From: JAGPIS01 sp964635545 | GTDB lineage: Bacteria; Bacteroidota; Bacteroidia; Bacteroidales; Marinilabiliaceae | NCBI GenBank assembly: GCA_964635545.1 | Contig: CAZWOA010000042.1 | Span: 1-26,789 of the forward strand | Direction: 5' to 3' | DNA length: 26,789 nt | Notes under the pieces: generated by a model | The model's database searches: none | The model's input: only the letters and a program-made list of their open reading frames with translations | Told to the model about the DNA's origin: nothing | Translations under genes and position numbers: made by a program | In this document: positions 14,674 through 21,612 of the stretch, one piece after another | Position numbering within the stretch: position 1 is the first letter of the stretch | How the letters are laid out: each line of letters starts with the position of its first letter

Positions 14674-15612
14674 GTGAAAATTCATTCATCTTTAGATACT
14701 CTTGATTCTGTTAAACCTGCTGTTACCATCGGTATGTTCGATGGTGTGCATCTTGGTCATCTGCATCTTATCGATAATCTCAATAGTATTGCCGATAAAT
14801 CAGGAGGAGAGTCGGTGATTGTTACCTTTTGGCCTCACCCTCGCATTGTGTTAAATAAGGATGCTCATTTGCTGCAACTTCTCACAACCCTTGACGAAAA
14901 AAGTATGCTGATGGGAAGTCGTGGTGTCGATCATCTTGTGGTACTGGAGTTTACTCCTGCATTAGCTGCTCTTTCGGCTAGTGAATTTGTAGAGAAAATT
15001 TTGGTGAAATCGGCCGCAATTGGTCATCTTTTAATGGGCTATAACCATAAGTTTGGAAAGGAGCAAAGTGCCAATTTTAATGATTATAAATCACTTGCCC
15101 ATAAATTTGGTTTTGGAATAATTCAAGGTGAGCCGCTTGTTGTTGATGGACTTCATTGTAGCTCCTCTGTAATACGTAATTGCCTTACGCGGGGCGATTT
15201 AGCTACTGCAAACAAACTTCTTGGGTACAATTATAGTATTAATGGCAACGTGGTTACTGGCAATAGGCTAGGGCGCACATTGGGATATCCTACTGCCAAC
15301 ATCGACATCGATAATAGCCTTAAATTGATTCCTGCCAGCGGTGTTTATGCTTGTAATGTGCATCTTGAGGGGCGAAATTATAAGGGAATGTTAAATATTG
15401 GGTATCGTCCAACCATTGGTGAATCGCAAGAGAAAAGCAGCGTGGAGGTTCATATTTTCGATTTCAACAGGGATATATATTCTGAAACAATTACAGTAGA
15501 ACTTGTTAAACGAATGAGAGATGAGCAGAAATTTGCATCGCTGGAGGCTCTTACCAATCAACTGAAAAATGATGAGCTTACCATACGTGATTTTTTTCAT
15601 GGTGCAGAGTGA
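14674..15612 (+). CDS. ribF: Bifunctional riboflavin kinase / FMN adenylyltransferase
   Basis: 312 residues from a GTG start at 14674; no in-frame ATG upstream suits better, and the first residues already fit the family. It makes FMN from riboflavin and FAD from FMN in the cytosol. The N-terminal nucleotidyltransferase domain has TIGMFDGVHLGH (18-29), VTFWPHPR (50-57), MGYNHKFGKE (121-130) and SSSVIR (163-168). The C-terminal riboflavin kinase domain has VVTGNRLGRTLGYPTANI (193-210), where GYPTAN contacts metal and nucleotide, then GVYACNV and MLNIGYRPTIGE with E259 as a likely catalytic residue. Length is usual for RibF. It stands alone, with a promoter candidate upstream and a separate one for the next gene. 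FAD supply matters to the flavoproteins at 5870 and 25281, but this is not evidence of a link. Confidence 0.96.
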   Translation: MKIHSSLDTLDSVKPAVTIGMFDGVHLGHLHLIDNLNSIADKSGGESVIVTFWPHPRIVLNKDAHLLQLLTTLDEKSMLMGSRGVDHLVVLEFTPALAALSASEFVEKILVKSAAIGHLLMGYNHKFGKEQSANFNDYKSLAHKFGFGIIQGEPLVVDGLHCSSSVIRNCLTRGDLATANKLLGYNYSINGNVVTGNRLGRTLGYPTANIDIDNSLKLIPASGVYACNVHLEGRNYKGMLNIGYRPTIGESQEKSSVEVHIFDFNRDIYSETITVELVKRMRDEQKFASLEALTNQLKNDELTIRDFFHGAE

Positions 15613-15642
15613 TTTATGGTGACTGGGTAATTACTATATTTG
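15613..15642 (+). promoter_or_regulatory. Candidate promoter for the YgjV-like gene
   Basis: TATATTTG at 15635-15642 with TTT at 15613-15615, 19 bases upstream. It starts right after the ribF stop and is 48 bases before the ATG. Confidence 0.52.
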
Positions 15643-15689
15643 AAGATTACTAAAAAAATAATTATTAATCGATTAACAGTTAAAAATAT

Positions 15690-16310
15690 ATGATGGATAT
15701 CGACTTTTTGACCTGGCTTGGCTACCTTGCATCTGTAGTTACTGCTATTTCATTGCTTATGAGTCGTCCTTTGCGTTTGCGATGGCTCAATCTTGTGGGG
15801 TCGGCAATTTTTTCGGTGTACGGGGTGTTGATTCAAGCCTACCCTGTGGCTCTGTTCAATGGGCTAATAGTATTTATAGATGCATACTATATTTATAAAA
15901 TTTATAGTTCGGCTTCTAACTTTGCTGCTGTCAAAATTTCGAGTGATGATGGTGTATTGCGTGTTTTTCTTAATAATTTTTCTGATGATATTAAAAACCT
16001 CTTTCCGGGGTTTGATGATGACTTTAAAAGAAGTGACTTTATAGCTCTACAGATGCGCGATATGGAGGTGTGTGGAATTATTGCCGGTGTTAAAAACGGT
16101 AATGAGTTGAATATTGATATCGACTATACATCACCCAATAATAGAGATTATAAACCCGGAAATAATCTTTACAGAAATTCATCTTTCCTTAAAGATAATG
16201 GAGTAACTAAACTTTGGGCTAGCCCTAAAACACAAAATCATCAAGATTATTTGGTGAAAATGGGGTTTGTGCTCGATAATGGTAGGTTCTCAAAACTGCT
16301 TGCCGATTGA
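15690..16310 (+). CDS. YgjV-like membrane protein with an acetyltransferase-like C-terminal domain
   Basis: 206 residues. The first 75 form three hydrophobic helices (about 8-24, 33-50, 53-72) with the SRPLRLRWLNLVGSAIFSVYG stretch that is characteristic of the YgjV/Imp-YgjV inner-membrane family; the E. coli member is of unknown function. The rest (about 78-206) is soluble and looks like a GNAT-type fold: strands DFIALQMRDMEVCGIIAGV (116-134) and NIDIDYTSPNNRD (141-153), a helix, KLWASPK, then YLVKMGFVLDNGRFSKLL (187-204) with the MGF turn typical of GNAT enzymes. The usual acetyl-CoA Q/R-x-x-G-x-G/A loop is not obvious; YKPGNNLYRNSS may be its relic. M1 and M2 are alternative starts. Function unknown. 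Confidence 0.72.
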   Translation: MMDIDFLTWLGYLASVVTAISLLMSRPLRLRWLNLVGSAIFSVYGVLIQAYPVALFNGLIVFIDAYYIYKIYSSASNFAAVKISSDDGVLRVFLNNFSDDIKNLFPGFDDDFKRSDFIALQMRDMEVCGIIAGVKNGNELNIDIDYTSPNNRDYKPGNNLYRNSSFLKDNGVTKLWASPKTQNHQDYLVKMGFVLDNGRFSKLLAD

Positions 16311-16356
16311 TTTTTATAAAATAAAAAATATTAATTTATATAATAAAACAGATAGT

Positions 16357-17784
16357 ATGTTGGAATTTGTTGACACTAATACTTATCCCTATAAAGTTGC
16401 CGATATTTCATTGGCCGATTTTGGGCGTAAGGAGATTGCTATTTCCGAATTGGAGATGCCTGGCTTAATGGCACTTCGCGAACGTTATGGCAAAGAGAAA
16501 CCGCTTAAGGGTGCGCGTGTTATGGGCTCGCTTCACATGACCGTGCAGACAGCTGTATTGATAGAAACTCTTGTGGAACTTGGTGCAGATGTGCGCTGGT
16601 GCTCTTGTAATATATATTCAACCCAAGATCATGCTGCTGCAGCAATAGCCAAGGCCGGAGTTCCGGTATTTGCATGGAAGGGTGAGACGCTTGCCGAGTA
16701 TTGGTGGTGCACCGAGCGTGCTCTCGATTTTGGCGAAGGTAAGGGGCCGCATTTAATTGTAGATGATGGTGGTGATGCCACTCTGCTTATACATAAAGGC
16801 GTTGAAGCCGAGAAAAATCCCGATATTCTTAAAATCGATTATAGTGCCGAAGGAGAAGATTTTCGTGAATTGATGGATCTTGTTGCCGGTGAGTACTCTA
16901 AAAATCCTGAACGCTGGCAAAAAGTTGCTGCCGAAATAAAAGGTGTTAGCGAAGAGACCACAACCGGTGTGCACCGTCTTTACCAGATGCTTGAGAAGGG
17001 AGAACTTCTTTTCCCCGCAATAAATGTTAACGACTCGGTAACCAAAAGTAAATTTGATAACCTCTATGGTTGTCGCGAGAGTCTTGCCGATGGTATCAAG
17101 CGGGGTACCGACGTTATGGTGGCCGGTAAGGTAGTTGTGGTATGTGGCTATGGCGATGTAGGTAAAGGTTGTGCCCAGAGTATGAGAGGTTTTGGTGCAC
17201 GTGTAATTGTAACCGAAATAGACCCTATCTGTGCTCTTCAGGCTGCCATGGAAGGTTACCAGGTAGCAACTGTAGAAGATGCACTTGTGTATGCCGATAT
17301 TTTTGTTACCACCACAGGTAATAAGGATGTTATCACAGTTAATCATATGTCGAAGATGAAAGACCAGGCTATTGTATGTAACATCGGGCACTTCGATAAT
17401 GAGATACAGGTAGAGAAACTTGAGAAATTCCCCGGCATTAAAGAGGTAAATATTAAGCCACAGGTTGATAAGTTTATTTTCCCCGATGGGCATAGCATCA
17501 TTTTACTTAGTCGCGGACGATTAGTTAACCTTGGTAACGCTACCGGCCACCCAAGTTTCGTTATGAGTAATTCATTTACCAACCAAACTTTGGCACAGCT
17601 TGAGCTATGGAAAAAAGAGCATAAACTGGGTGTTTACACGCTGCCCAAGCATCTTGATGAGGAGGTTGCACGCCTTCATCTTGATAAATTAGGTGTGAAG
17701 CTTACAAAACTCACCGATGATCAAGCCAAATATATAGGCGTAAATGTTAATGGCCCATATAAAACAGACCATTATCGTTATTAA
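16357..17784 (+). CDS. ahcY: Adenosylhomocysteinase (S-adenosylhomocysteine hydrolase)
   Basis: 475 residues from ATG 16357. The frame is open back to 16267, but those 30 residues overlap the preceding gene and bear no family similarity. The enzyme splits S-adenosylhomocysteine to adenosine and homocysteine, cytosolic, NAD-dependent, removing the product of methyltransferases. Seen: MGSLHMTVQTAVLIE (56-70) with H60, VDDGGDAT (135-142), SEETTTGVHR (198-207), NDSVTKSKFDN (225-235) with K230 and D234, the NAD motif VVCGYGDVGKGCAQ (261-274) and the C-terminal NGPYKTDHYRY, whose Lys-Tyr reach into the neighbouring subunit. Length and motifs are those of the long bacterial form. There are only 46 bases to the upstream gene and no clear promoter, so it may be cotranscribed with it. 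A strong terminator follows. Confidence 0.97.
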   Translation: MLEFVDTNTYPYKVADISLADFGRKEIAISELEMPGLMALRERYGKEKPLKGARVMGSLHMTVQTAVLIETLVELGADVRWCSCNIYSTQDHAAAAIAKAGVPVFAWKGETLAEYWWCTERALDFGEGKGPHLIVDDGGDATLLIHKGVEAEKNPDILKIDYSAEGEDFRELMDLVAGEYSKNPERWQKVAAEIKGVSEETTTGVHRLYQMLEKGELLFPAINVNDSVTKSKFDNLYGCRESLADGIKRGTDVMVAGKVVVVCGYGDVGKGCAQSMRGFGARVIVTEIDPICALQAAMEGYQVATVEDALVYADIFVTTTGNKDVITVNHMSKMKDQAIVCNIGHFDNEIQVEKLEKFPGIKEVNIKPQVDKFIFPDGHSIILLSRGRLVNLGNATGHPSFVMSNSFTNQTLAQLELWKKEHKLGVYTLPKHLDEEVARLHLDKLGVKLTKLTDDQAKYIGVNVNGPYKTDHYRY

Positions 17785-17790
17785 TCTTTT

Positions 17791-17829
17791 AAAAAAAGAG
17801 GTGCTTCAATCGAAACACCTCTTTTTTTT
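17791..17829. terminator. Bidirectional terminator between ahcY and the acidic protein gene
   Basis: AAAAAAAGAGGTG pairs with CACCTCTTTTTTT; the loop itself holds a TTC/GAA pairing. T tracts occur on both strands. It lies between convergent genes ending at 17784 and 17832. Confidence 0.9.
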
Positions 17830-17831
17830 AA

Positions 17832-18296
17832 TTAAGGCCATTTGATATTGTCATCGTCAAGCCAGTAGGGCCCTATCTGTATTGATGACAGTATTTTGTC
17901 ATCTGCCCACAGGTTAATGTTGTCTTTATCGAAGGCATAAAGTTCTTTGCCATCGAATCCGTCGAGCGATAAATCTTCAATATCATATTCGCCCATATTA
18001 GCTTTTTCGGCAAGTGAAAGAGCCTCCTCTATGGGTTGCCCTATGTGTATAGAGTCGAATAGTACGAAGTTATCATCCTCGAAAGATATCTCTACCAGAC
18101 GATAGTCTTCTTCTGCATCAAATGACATTGATAGGCCAGCTTCGTCATAGTAGAACACCTCTGCCGATTCGCCTTCGCCATAGTTTTGCTCTTCTACCTC
18201 GTCTGGTTCGCCAAGGATGCCCTCAACTTCATCCTGCGTCATGCCGAATTTGATATTATCAAATCCTACTCCCGGAATAATCTTGTATTGTGCCAT
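17832..18296 (-). CDS. Very acidic 154-residue protein with two BamE/SmpA-like segments, function unknown
   Basis: No signal peptide and no membrane segment. The N-terminal segment GVGFDNIKFGMTQDEVEGILGEPDEVEE (9-36, described by its key residues G18, M19, V24, G28, P31) is the GMT-x2-EV-x2-xLGxP motif of BamE/SmpA-like beta-lactamase-inhibitor-fold repeats. A second similar piece, FDSIHIGQPIEEALSLA, lies at about 80-96. The protein is extremely rich in Asp and Glu, with few basic residues. In this superfamily, cytosolic members often serve as small binding or immunity-like proteins, but I cannot assign one here. It is transcribed alone, convergent with ahcY. No clear promoter was found between 18297 and 18400. 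Confidence 0.75.
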   Translation of the reverse strand: MAQYKIIPGVGFDNIKFGMTQDEVEGILGEPDEVEEQNYGEGESAEVFYYDEAGLSMSFDAEEDYRLVEISFEDDNFVLFDSIHIGQPIEEALSLAEKANMGEYDIEDLSLDGFDGKELYAFDKDNINLWADDKILSSIQIGPYWLDDDNIKWP

Positions 18297-18504
18297 AATG
18301 AGTTTTTTAACACTTTAAAAATAGGCAAAAAGAAAATACTTTGCATCATTAAATAAATAATAATTTTAAATGATATATTTTTCAGTATAACTGTCTGATG
18401 GTTAAGGAGTTGTGTAGTTGGATTAATGTTCTTCTGAAGTTCATCTTTTAGAGAATAAATAATTGTGGATCCTCAAAGTTTAGATATGTGTATTGTAGTA
18501 TGTA

Positions 18505-18535
18505 TTGACATTGTTATTTATCTGTTGTAAATTTA
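18505..18535 (+). promoter_or_regulatory. Promoter of the small exported coiled-coil protein
   Basis: TTG (18505-18507), 20 bases, TAAATTTA (18528-18535): seven of eight bases of the -7 element fit (the last G is A). It is 38 bases before the ATG. Confidence 0.6.
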
Positions 18536-18573
18536 TTTATACACAGTAATTAAATATTTAAAAATTTGACAAT

Positions 18574-18930
18574 ATGCGTACTATTCTATTTGTAATTGCC
18601 TTTATGTGGTCGGCTACATTGTTTTCGCAAGAGGTTACTACAGCAGTTGTTACTGCCGATCAGGCTCAGAGTGAGATTGCAAGGGCAGAGAAGCTCCTTA
18701 ATGATGCAACAATTGCTTATAAGGATAAGAGTGATAAAGCTGCAATTTTTGAAGGACAGCTTGCCAATTTGGATCAATCGATTAAGAAACTTACAGACGA
18801 TAGGAAGTTGCTTCAAATGCAGTATAAATCGGCTGTTAGTGAGCGCAATGCAGCCAAGCAACAGGTGTCGCTAGCTAAAACACAGCTCAAAAATGCCAAA
18901 AAACAGTTAAAACACAGTTTGAAGAATTAA
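18574..18930 (+). CDS. Small exported coiled-coil protein, function unknown
   Basis: 118 residues with a Sec signal peptide (1-18, MRTILFVIAFMWSATLFS, mature start QEVTTAVV). The remainder (about 28-118) is a continuous charged helix with heptad-like spacing: EIARAEKLLNDATIAYKD, FEGQLANLDQSIKKLTDD, RNAAKQQVSLAKTQLKNAKKQLK. The end is strongly basic. No cysteine and no lipobox, so it is soluble periplasmic or bound to a partner. Its helix resembles the long-coiled YbgF- or OmpH/Skp-type helpers, but no signature confirms either. The gene is monocistronic, with a promoter at 18505 and a terminator at 18958. Confidence 0.75.
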   Translation: MRTILFVIAFMWSATLFSQEVTTAVVTADQAQSEIARAEKLLNDATIAYKDKSDKAAIFEGQLANLDQSIKKLTDDRKLLQMQYKSAVSERNAAKQQVSLAKTQLKNAKKQLKHSLKN

Positions 18931-18957
18931 ATTTAGAGGTGTGTTAATTTGTAGTAG

Positions 18958-19008
18958 GGAGTCCTTGTATATCAATTGTTTTAGATTGATTGCCAAGGAC
19001 TCCTTTTT
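18958..19008 (+). terminator. Terminator of the coiled-coil protein gene
   Basis: GGAGTCCTTG pairs perfectly with CAAGGACTCC (18994-19003); an inner ATCAAT/ATTGAT stem extends the hairpin. Five T follow. The opposite strand lacks a T tract, so it acts in the plus direction. Confidence 0.82.
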
Positions 19009-19009
19009 G

Positions 19010-19852
19010 TTATACTTTACTGTACATAACGTGTAAATCACGTCGGGGGTTAATACAAATTACAGCAATATTATCTTTATTGATAATAGTTTTTAGTTCT
19101 GGCGGTCCAAAAATATCCTGCTCAGGGCCATAATGTTTGGTACCCATCACCAGCAGTATTCCATCCCTAGTTTTCGATGCTATTTGAATAGCTTCTTGGT
19201 CTATTTTATAGCTGCTTTTGGTGCCGGTTATTATTTCATAATTTATTTTGTTCGCTTCAAACTGGCGGCATGCAAAGTTCAGGTGGCTTTGTATAACTGC
19301 TTTAGCCAATGGTTCCTCATCTTTAGCAGGTATAAGGCGCACTGTAATTGGCTTGTCTTTACAGAAATTTTCGGCCCATATAAGTTTTTCTTTCTCCTCC
19401 TTTTTATGACTTATAGGTATATATAAGTTTTTAAAAAGGTCGGCGGGAGGATTGCTATCCTTAACTGTAAGGAATGGGCATAGTAGTTTTTTTGTTGCCT
19501 TTATAAACTTTACCCCATAGAAAGGTTTAAAACCTGAAGGAGGTAAGATGCCGAAAATCACACAATTTACGTTGTGCTCATTGGCAAATTCGGTTGCTGC
19601 TTCGGGTAGATATCCATTGCCAATGGTGATTTGGTAGTCGGGATATCTTTCCTGAATACATATTTCACTTACAAAGGCTTCGAAATCAGTTTTGTACTTT
19701 ATATTTTGTGCCTCATTTCCTTCAGGATAAACTGAATAGATAAATAAGTTGTGATAGCAAATTCTTGATGTGCGAATACCATATTGTATGGCACCTCTTC
19801 CAGCTTCATCTAATGAAGCAGCTATAAGAACAGAGTCAGTTGTTTTTGTCAT
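19010..19852 (-). CDS. Universal stress protein, two tandem UspA domains
   Basis: 280 residues, cytosolic. Two Usp-like halves are visible: about 5-135 (VLIAASLDEAGRGAIQYGIR at the start, then VNCVIFGILPP and CPFLTVK) and about 142-275 (NLYIPISHKKEEKEKLIWAENF, then GILLVMGTKHYG and IAVICINP). Such proteins bind nucleotides or simply dimerise and are induced by starvation or stress. The canonical ATP motif G-x2-G-x9-G-S/T is not complete in either half, so ATP binding is doubtful. The gene ends 2 bases after the preceding terminator and is convergent with it. Upstream it has two -7-like TATTTTTG matches on the minus strand (19886-19879 and 19925-19918), neither with a TTG at the right distance. 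Confidence 0.82.
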   Translation of the reverse strand: MTKTTDSVLIAASLDEAGRGAIQYGIRTSRICYHNLFIYSVYPEGNEAQNIKYKTDFEAFVSEICIQERYPDYQITIGNGYLPEAATEFANEHNVNCVIFGILPPSGFKPFYGVKFIKATKKLLCPFLTVKDSNPPADLFKNLYIPISHKKEEKEKLIWAENFCKDKPITVRLIPAKDEEPLAKAVIQSHLNFACRQFEANKINYEIITGTKSSYKIDQEAIQIASKTRDGILLVMGTKHYGPEQDIFGPPELKTIINKDNIAVICINPRRDLHVMYSKV

Positions 19853-20296
19853 ATAGTGAGGGTTTTAGGATGTTTTTTCAAAAATAGTTGTTTTTTTTGA
19901 TTTTTTTTGATTTTCGTCAAAAATATATTGCATTTCTATGAAAAATATCGTATTGCCTATGATATTTGCGGATGTATTACATAAATGCGTAATATTTTGA
20001 TCTGTGGCTCTAATAATCAAAACAATTAATGTGCTTTCATTGTTATATTACTAATCTTTCCCAACGTATTTATCATTTTGAAAATGGATTATTGCTATTG
20101 CAACGAGACTGACAATTAAAACCTTATGTTTTTTAATATTGTTATGAATTCGTAGGTTTATTTTAGATTCTTTATTTATTTATAGTGTTTTTCTGGTTGT
20201 ATTAGTAGCCATATTTTCATAATTTTGGACAATCCATTATTCAATGTGATAAGTTTTAAAGATTTTGATTACCTAATAACATAAACATTTAAGAAA
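19853..20296. other. 444-base non-coding region between usp and fbaA
   Basis: Very AT-rich, no reading frame worth noting. It holds a good promoter for fbaA (20197-20227), T-rich tracts near 19871-19910, and one inverted repeat, TATTAC at 19975-19980 with GTAATA at 19989-19994 (6-base arms, 8-base spacer), which could be a regulator site for either divergent gene. Nothing else is recognised. Confidence 0.6.
20197..20227 (+). promoter_or_regulatory. Promoter of fbaA
   Basis: TTG (20197-20199), 20 bases, TAATTTTG (20220-20227): a complete consensus match, giving a leader of about 60 bases. Confidence 0.75.
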
Positions 20297-21292
20297 ATGG
20301 CAGTTAGTTACAAAGAATTAGGTTTGGTTAATACCAAAGAACTATTCGAAAAGGCTATTAAAGGTCAGTATGCAATTCCTGCATATAACTTCAATAACCT
20401 AGAGCAGCTTCAGGCTATCCTTCAGGCTTGCGTGGAGACTAAATCTCCGGTTATTCTTCAGGTATCGTCAGGTGCCCGTAAATATGCTAATGCAACTCTT
20501 CTTCGTAATATGGCTAAAGGTGCCGTTGAGTACGTAAAAGAGCTTGGATATGAAATTCCTGTGGTACTTCACCTGGATCATGGTGATACTTTTGAGCTTT
20601 GCAAAGAGTGTATCGACAGTGGTTTTTCATCAGTAATGATTGATGGATCGCATCATTCATATGAGGACAATATCGCCCTTACCAAAAAAGTTGTTGAGTA
20701 TGCACACGCACACGGTGTTACCGTTGAGGGTGAACTAGGCGTACTTGCAGGTGTTGAGGATGATGTTGTTGCTGAGCATTCAACTTATACCCGCCCCGAA
20801 GAGGTTGTAGATTTTGTTAAGAGAACCGGTGTTGACTCACTTGCTATATCGATTGGTACTTCACATGGTGCCCACAAATTTACTCCTGCACAGTGTACTA
20901 CCGATGAGAATGGTCGCCTAGTGCCACCACCACTCCGTTTCGATATTCTTGATGAAATCGAGAAACAGATTCCTGGTTTCCCAATCGTGCTTCACGGTGC
21001 TTCTTCAGTACCTATGGAGTATGTTGACCAAATCAATGCTAATGGCGGTGCTCTTAAAGCAGCTGTTGGTATTCCTGAGGAGCAACTTCGTCGTGCTGCA
21101 AAATCGGCAGTATGTAAAATTAATATCGACTCAGACGGTCGTCTTGCTATGACAGCTGCTGTGCGTAAAGTATTTAAAGAGAATCCTGGTGAGTTTGACC
21201 CACGTAAATATCTTGGTCCTGCTCGTGATACTCTTAAAGAGCTTTACAAACATAAAAACCAAAACGTACTAGGATCTGCCGGTCGTGCATGA
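20297..21292 (+). CDS. fbaA: Class II fructose-1,6-bisphosphate aldolase
   Basis: 331 residues. It cleaves fructose-1,6-bisphosphate to dihydroxyacetone phosphate and glyceraldehyde-3-phosphate using zinc, in the cytosol. Seen: AYNFNN (29-34), VLHLDHGDTFE (90-100) with D95 as proton donor and H96 as zinc ligand, SVMIDGSHHSYEDN (112-125), VEGELGVLAGVED (143-155) with E145 or E147 near the metal site, IGTSHGAHKF (186-195) with H190, and VLHGASSVP (231-239) with H233. Phosphate-binding Gly/Ser residues lie in the last two. Length and motifs match the type-B class II branch. Codon choice is biased as in gapA, pointing to high expression. It is monocistronic between its own promoter and terminator. 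Confidence 0.97.
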   Translation: MAVSYKELGLVNTKELFEKAIKGQYAIPAYNFNNLEQLQAILQACVETKSPVILQVSSGARKYANATLLRNMAKGAVEYVKELGYEIPVVLHLDHGDTFELCKECIDSGFSSVMIDGSHHSYEDNIALTKKVVEYAHAHGVTVEGELGVLAGVEDDVVAEHSTYTRPEEVVDFVKRTGVDSLAISIGTSHGAHKFTPAQCTTDENGRLVPPPLRFDILDEIEKQIPGFPIVLHGASSVPMEYVDQINANGGALKAAVGIPEEQLRRAAKSAVCKINIDSDGRLAMTAAVRKVFKENPGEFDPRKYLGPARDTLKELYKHKNQNVLGSAGRA

Positions 21293-21315
21293 TTTTTAGT
21301 GATGTGATAATAAAT

Positions 21316-21344
21316 AAAAAAAGGAGCAATTTTGCTCCTTTTTT
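21316..21344. terminator. Terminator of fbaA
   Basis: AAAAAAAGGAGCAA and TTGCTCCTTTTTT form a 13-base stem with a tiny loop and T tracts on both sides, 24 bases after the fbaA stop. Confidence 0.9.
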
Positions 21345-21612
21345 ATTTGACTTTTATATGCAGTTTTATTAAATTTATAGAAGTTAATATTTAAAACTGT
21401 ATTGTTATAAGAGCAAAGATTTTGAGAATATTAATGGTTGCACTTAAATGTGTTGATTTTTGAGTTTGGTAGCACAAACTAAAGATGTAAAGTACTTTGA
21501 ATTACGGTCGGAAGATGTTGTTCTCCGCGCAAAGCACTGAAAGGGGTTGGATTCAACCCCTTTTCTATTAGTGTAAAGTCTTAAGTGTAATTTTCTTAGG
21601 CAATAATAATCA
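21345..21612. other. Non-coding region with an orphan GC-rich hairpin (21540-21563)
   Basis: AAAGGGGTTG (21540-21549), GATT loop, CAACCCCTTT (21554-21563): a perfect 10-base stem in AT-rich surroundings. It lies 50 bases beyond the stop of the minus-strand TamL-type gene and could be its terminator, although the T tract after it is short on that strand. A second small stem, AGTTTG/CAAACT, is at about 21464-21479. No convincing gene or tRNA is present; a small RNA is possible but unsupported. Confidence 0.45.

Noticed and set aside
16267..16356. Upstream extension of ahcY
   Set aside because: It overlaps the preceding gene and has no match to the family; ATG 16357 gives the normal start.
16753..17493. 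246-residue minus-strand frame opposite ahcY
   Set aside because: It lies entirely inside a certain gene, has no family motifs and a codon use typical of antisense shadows.
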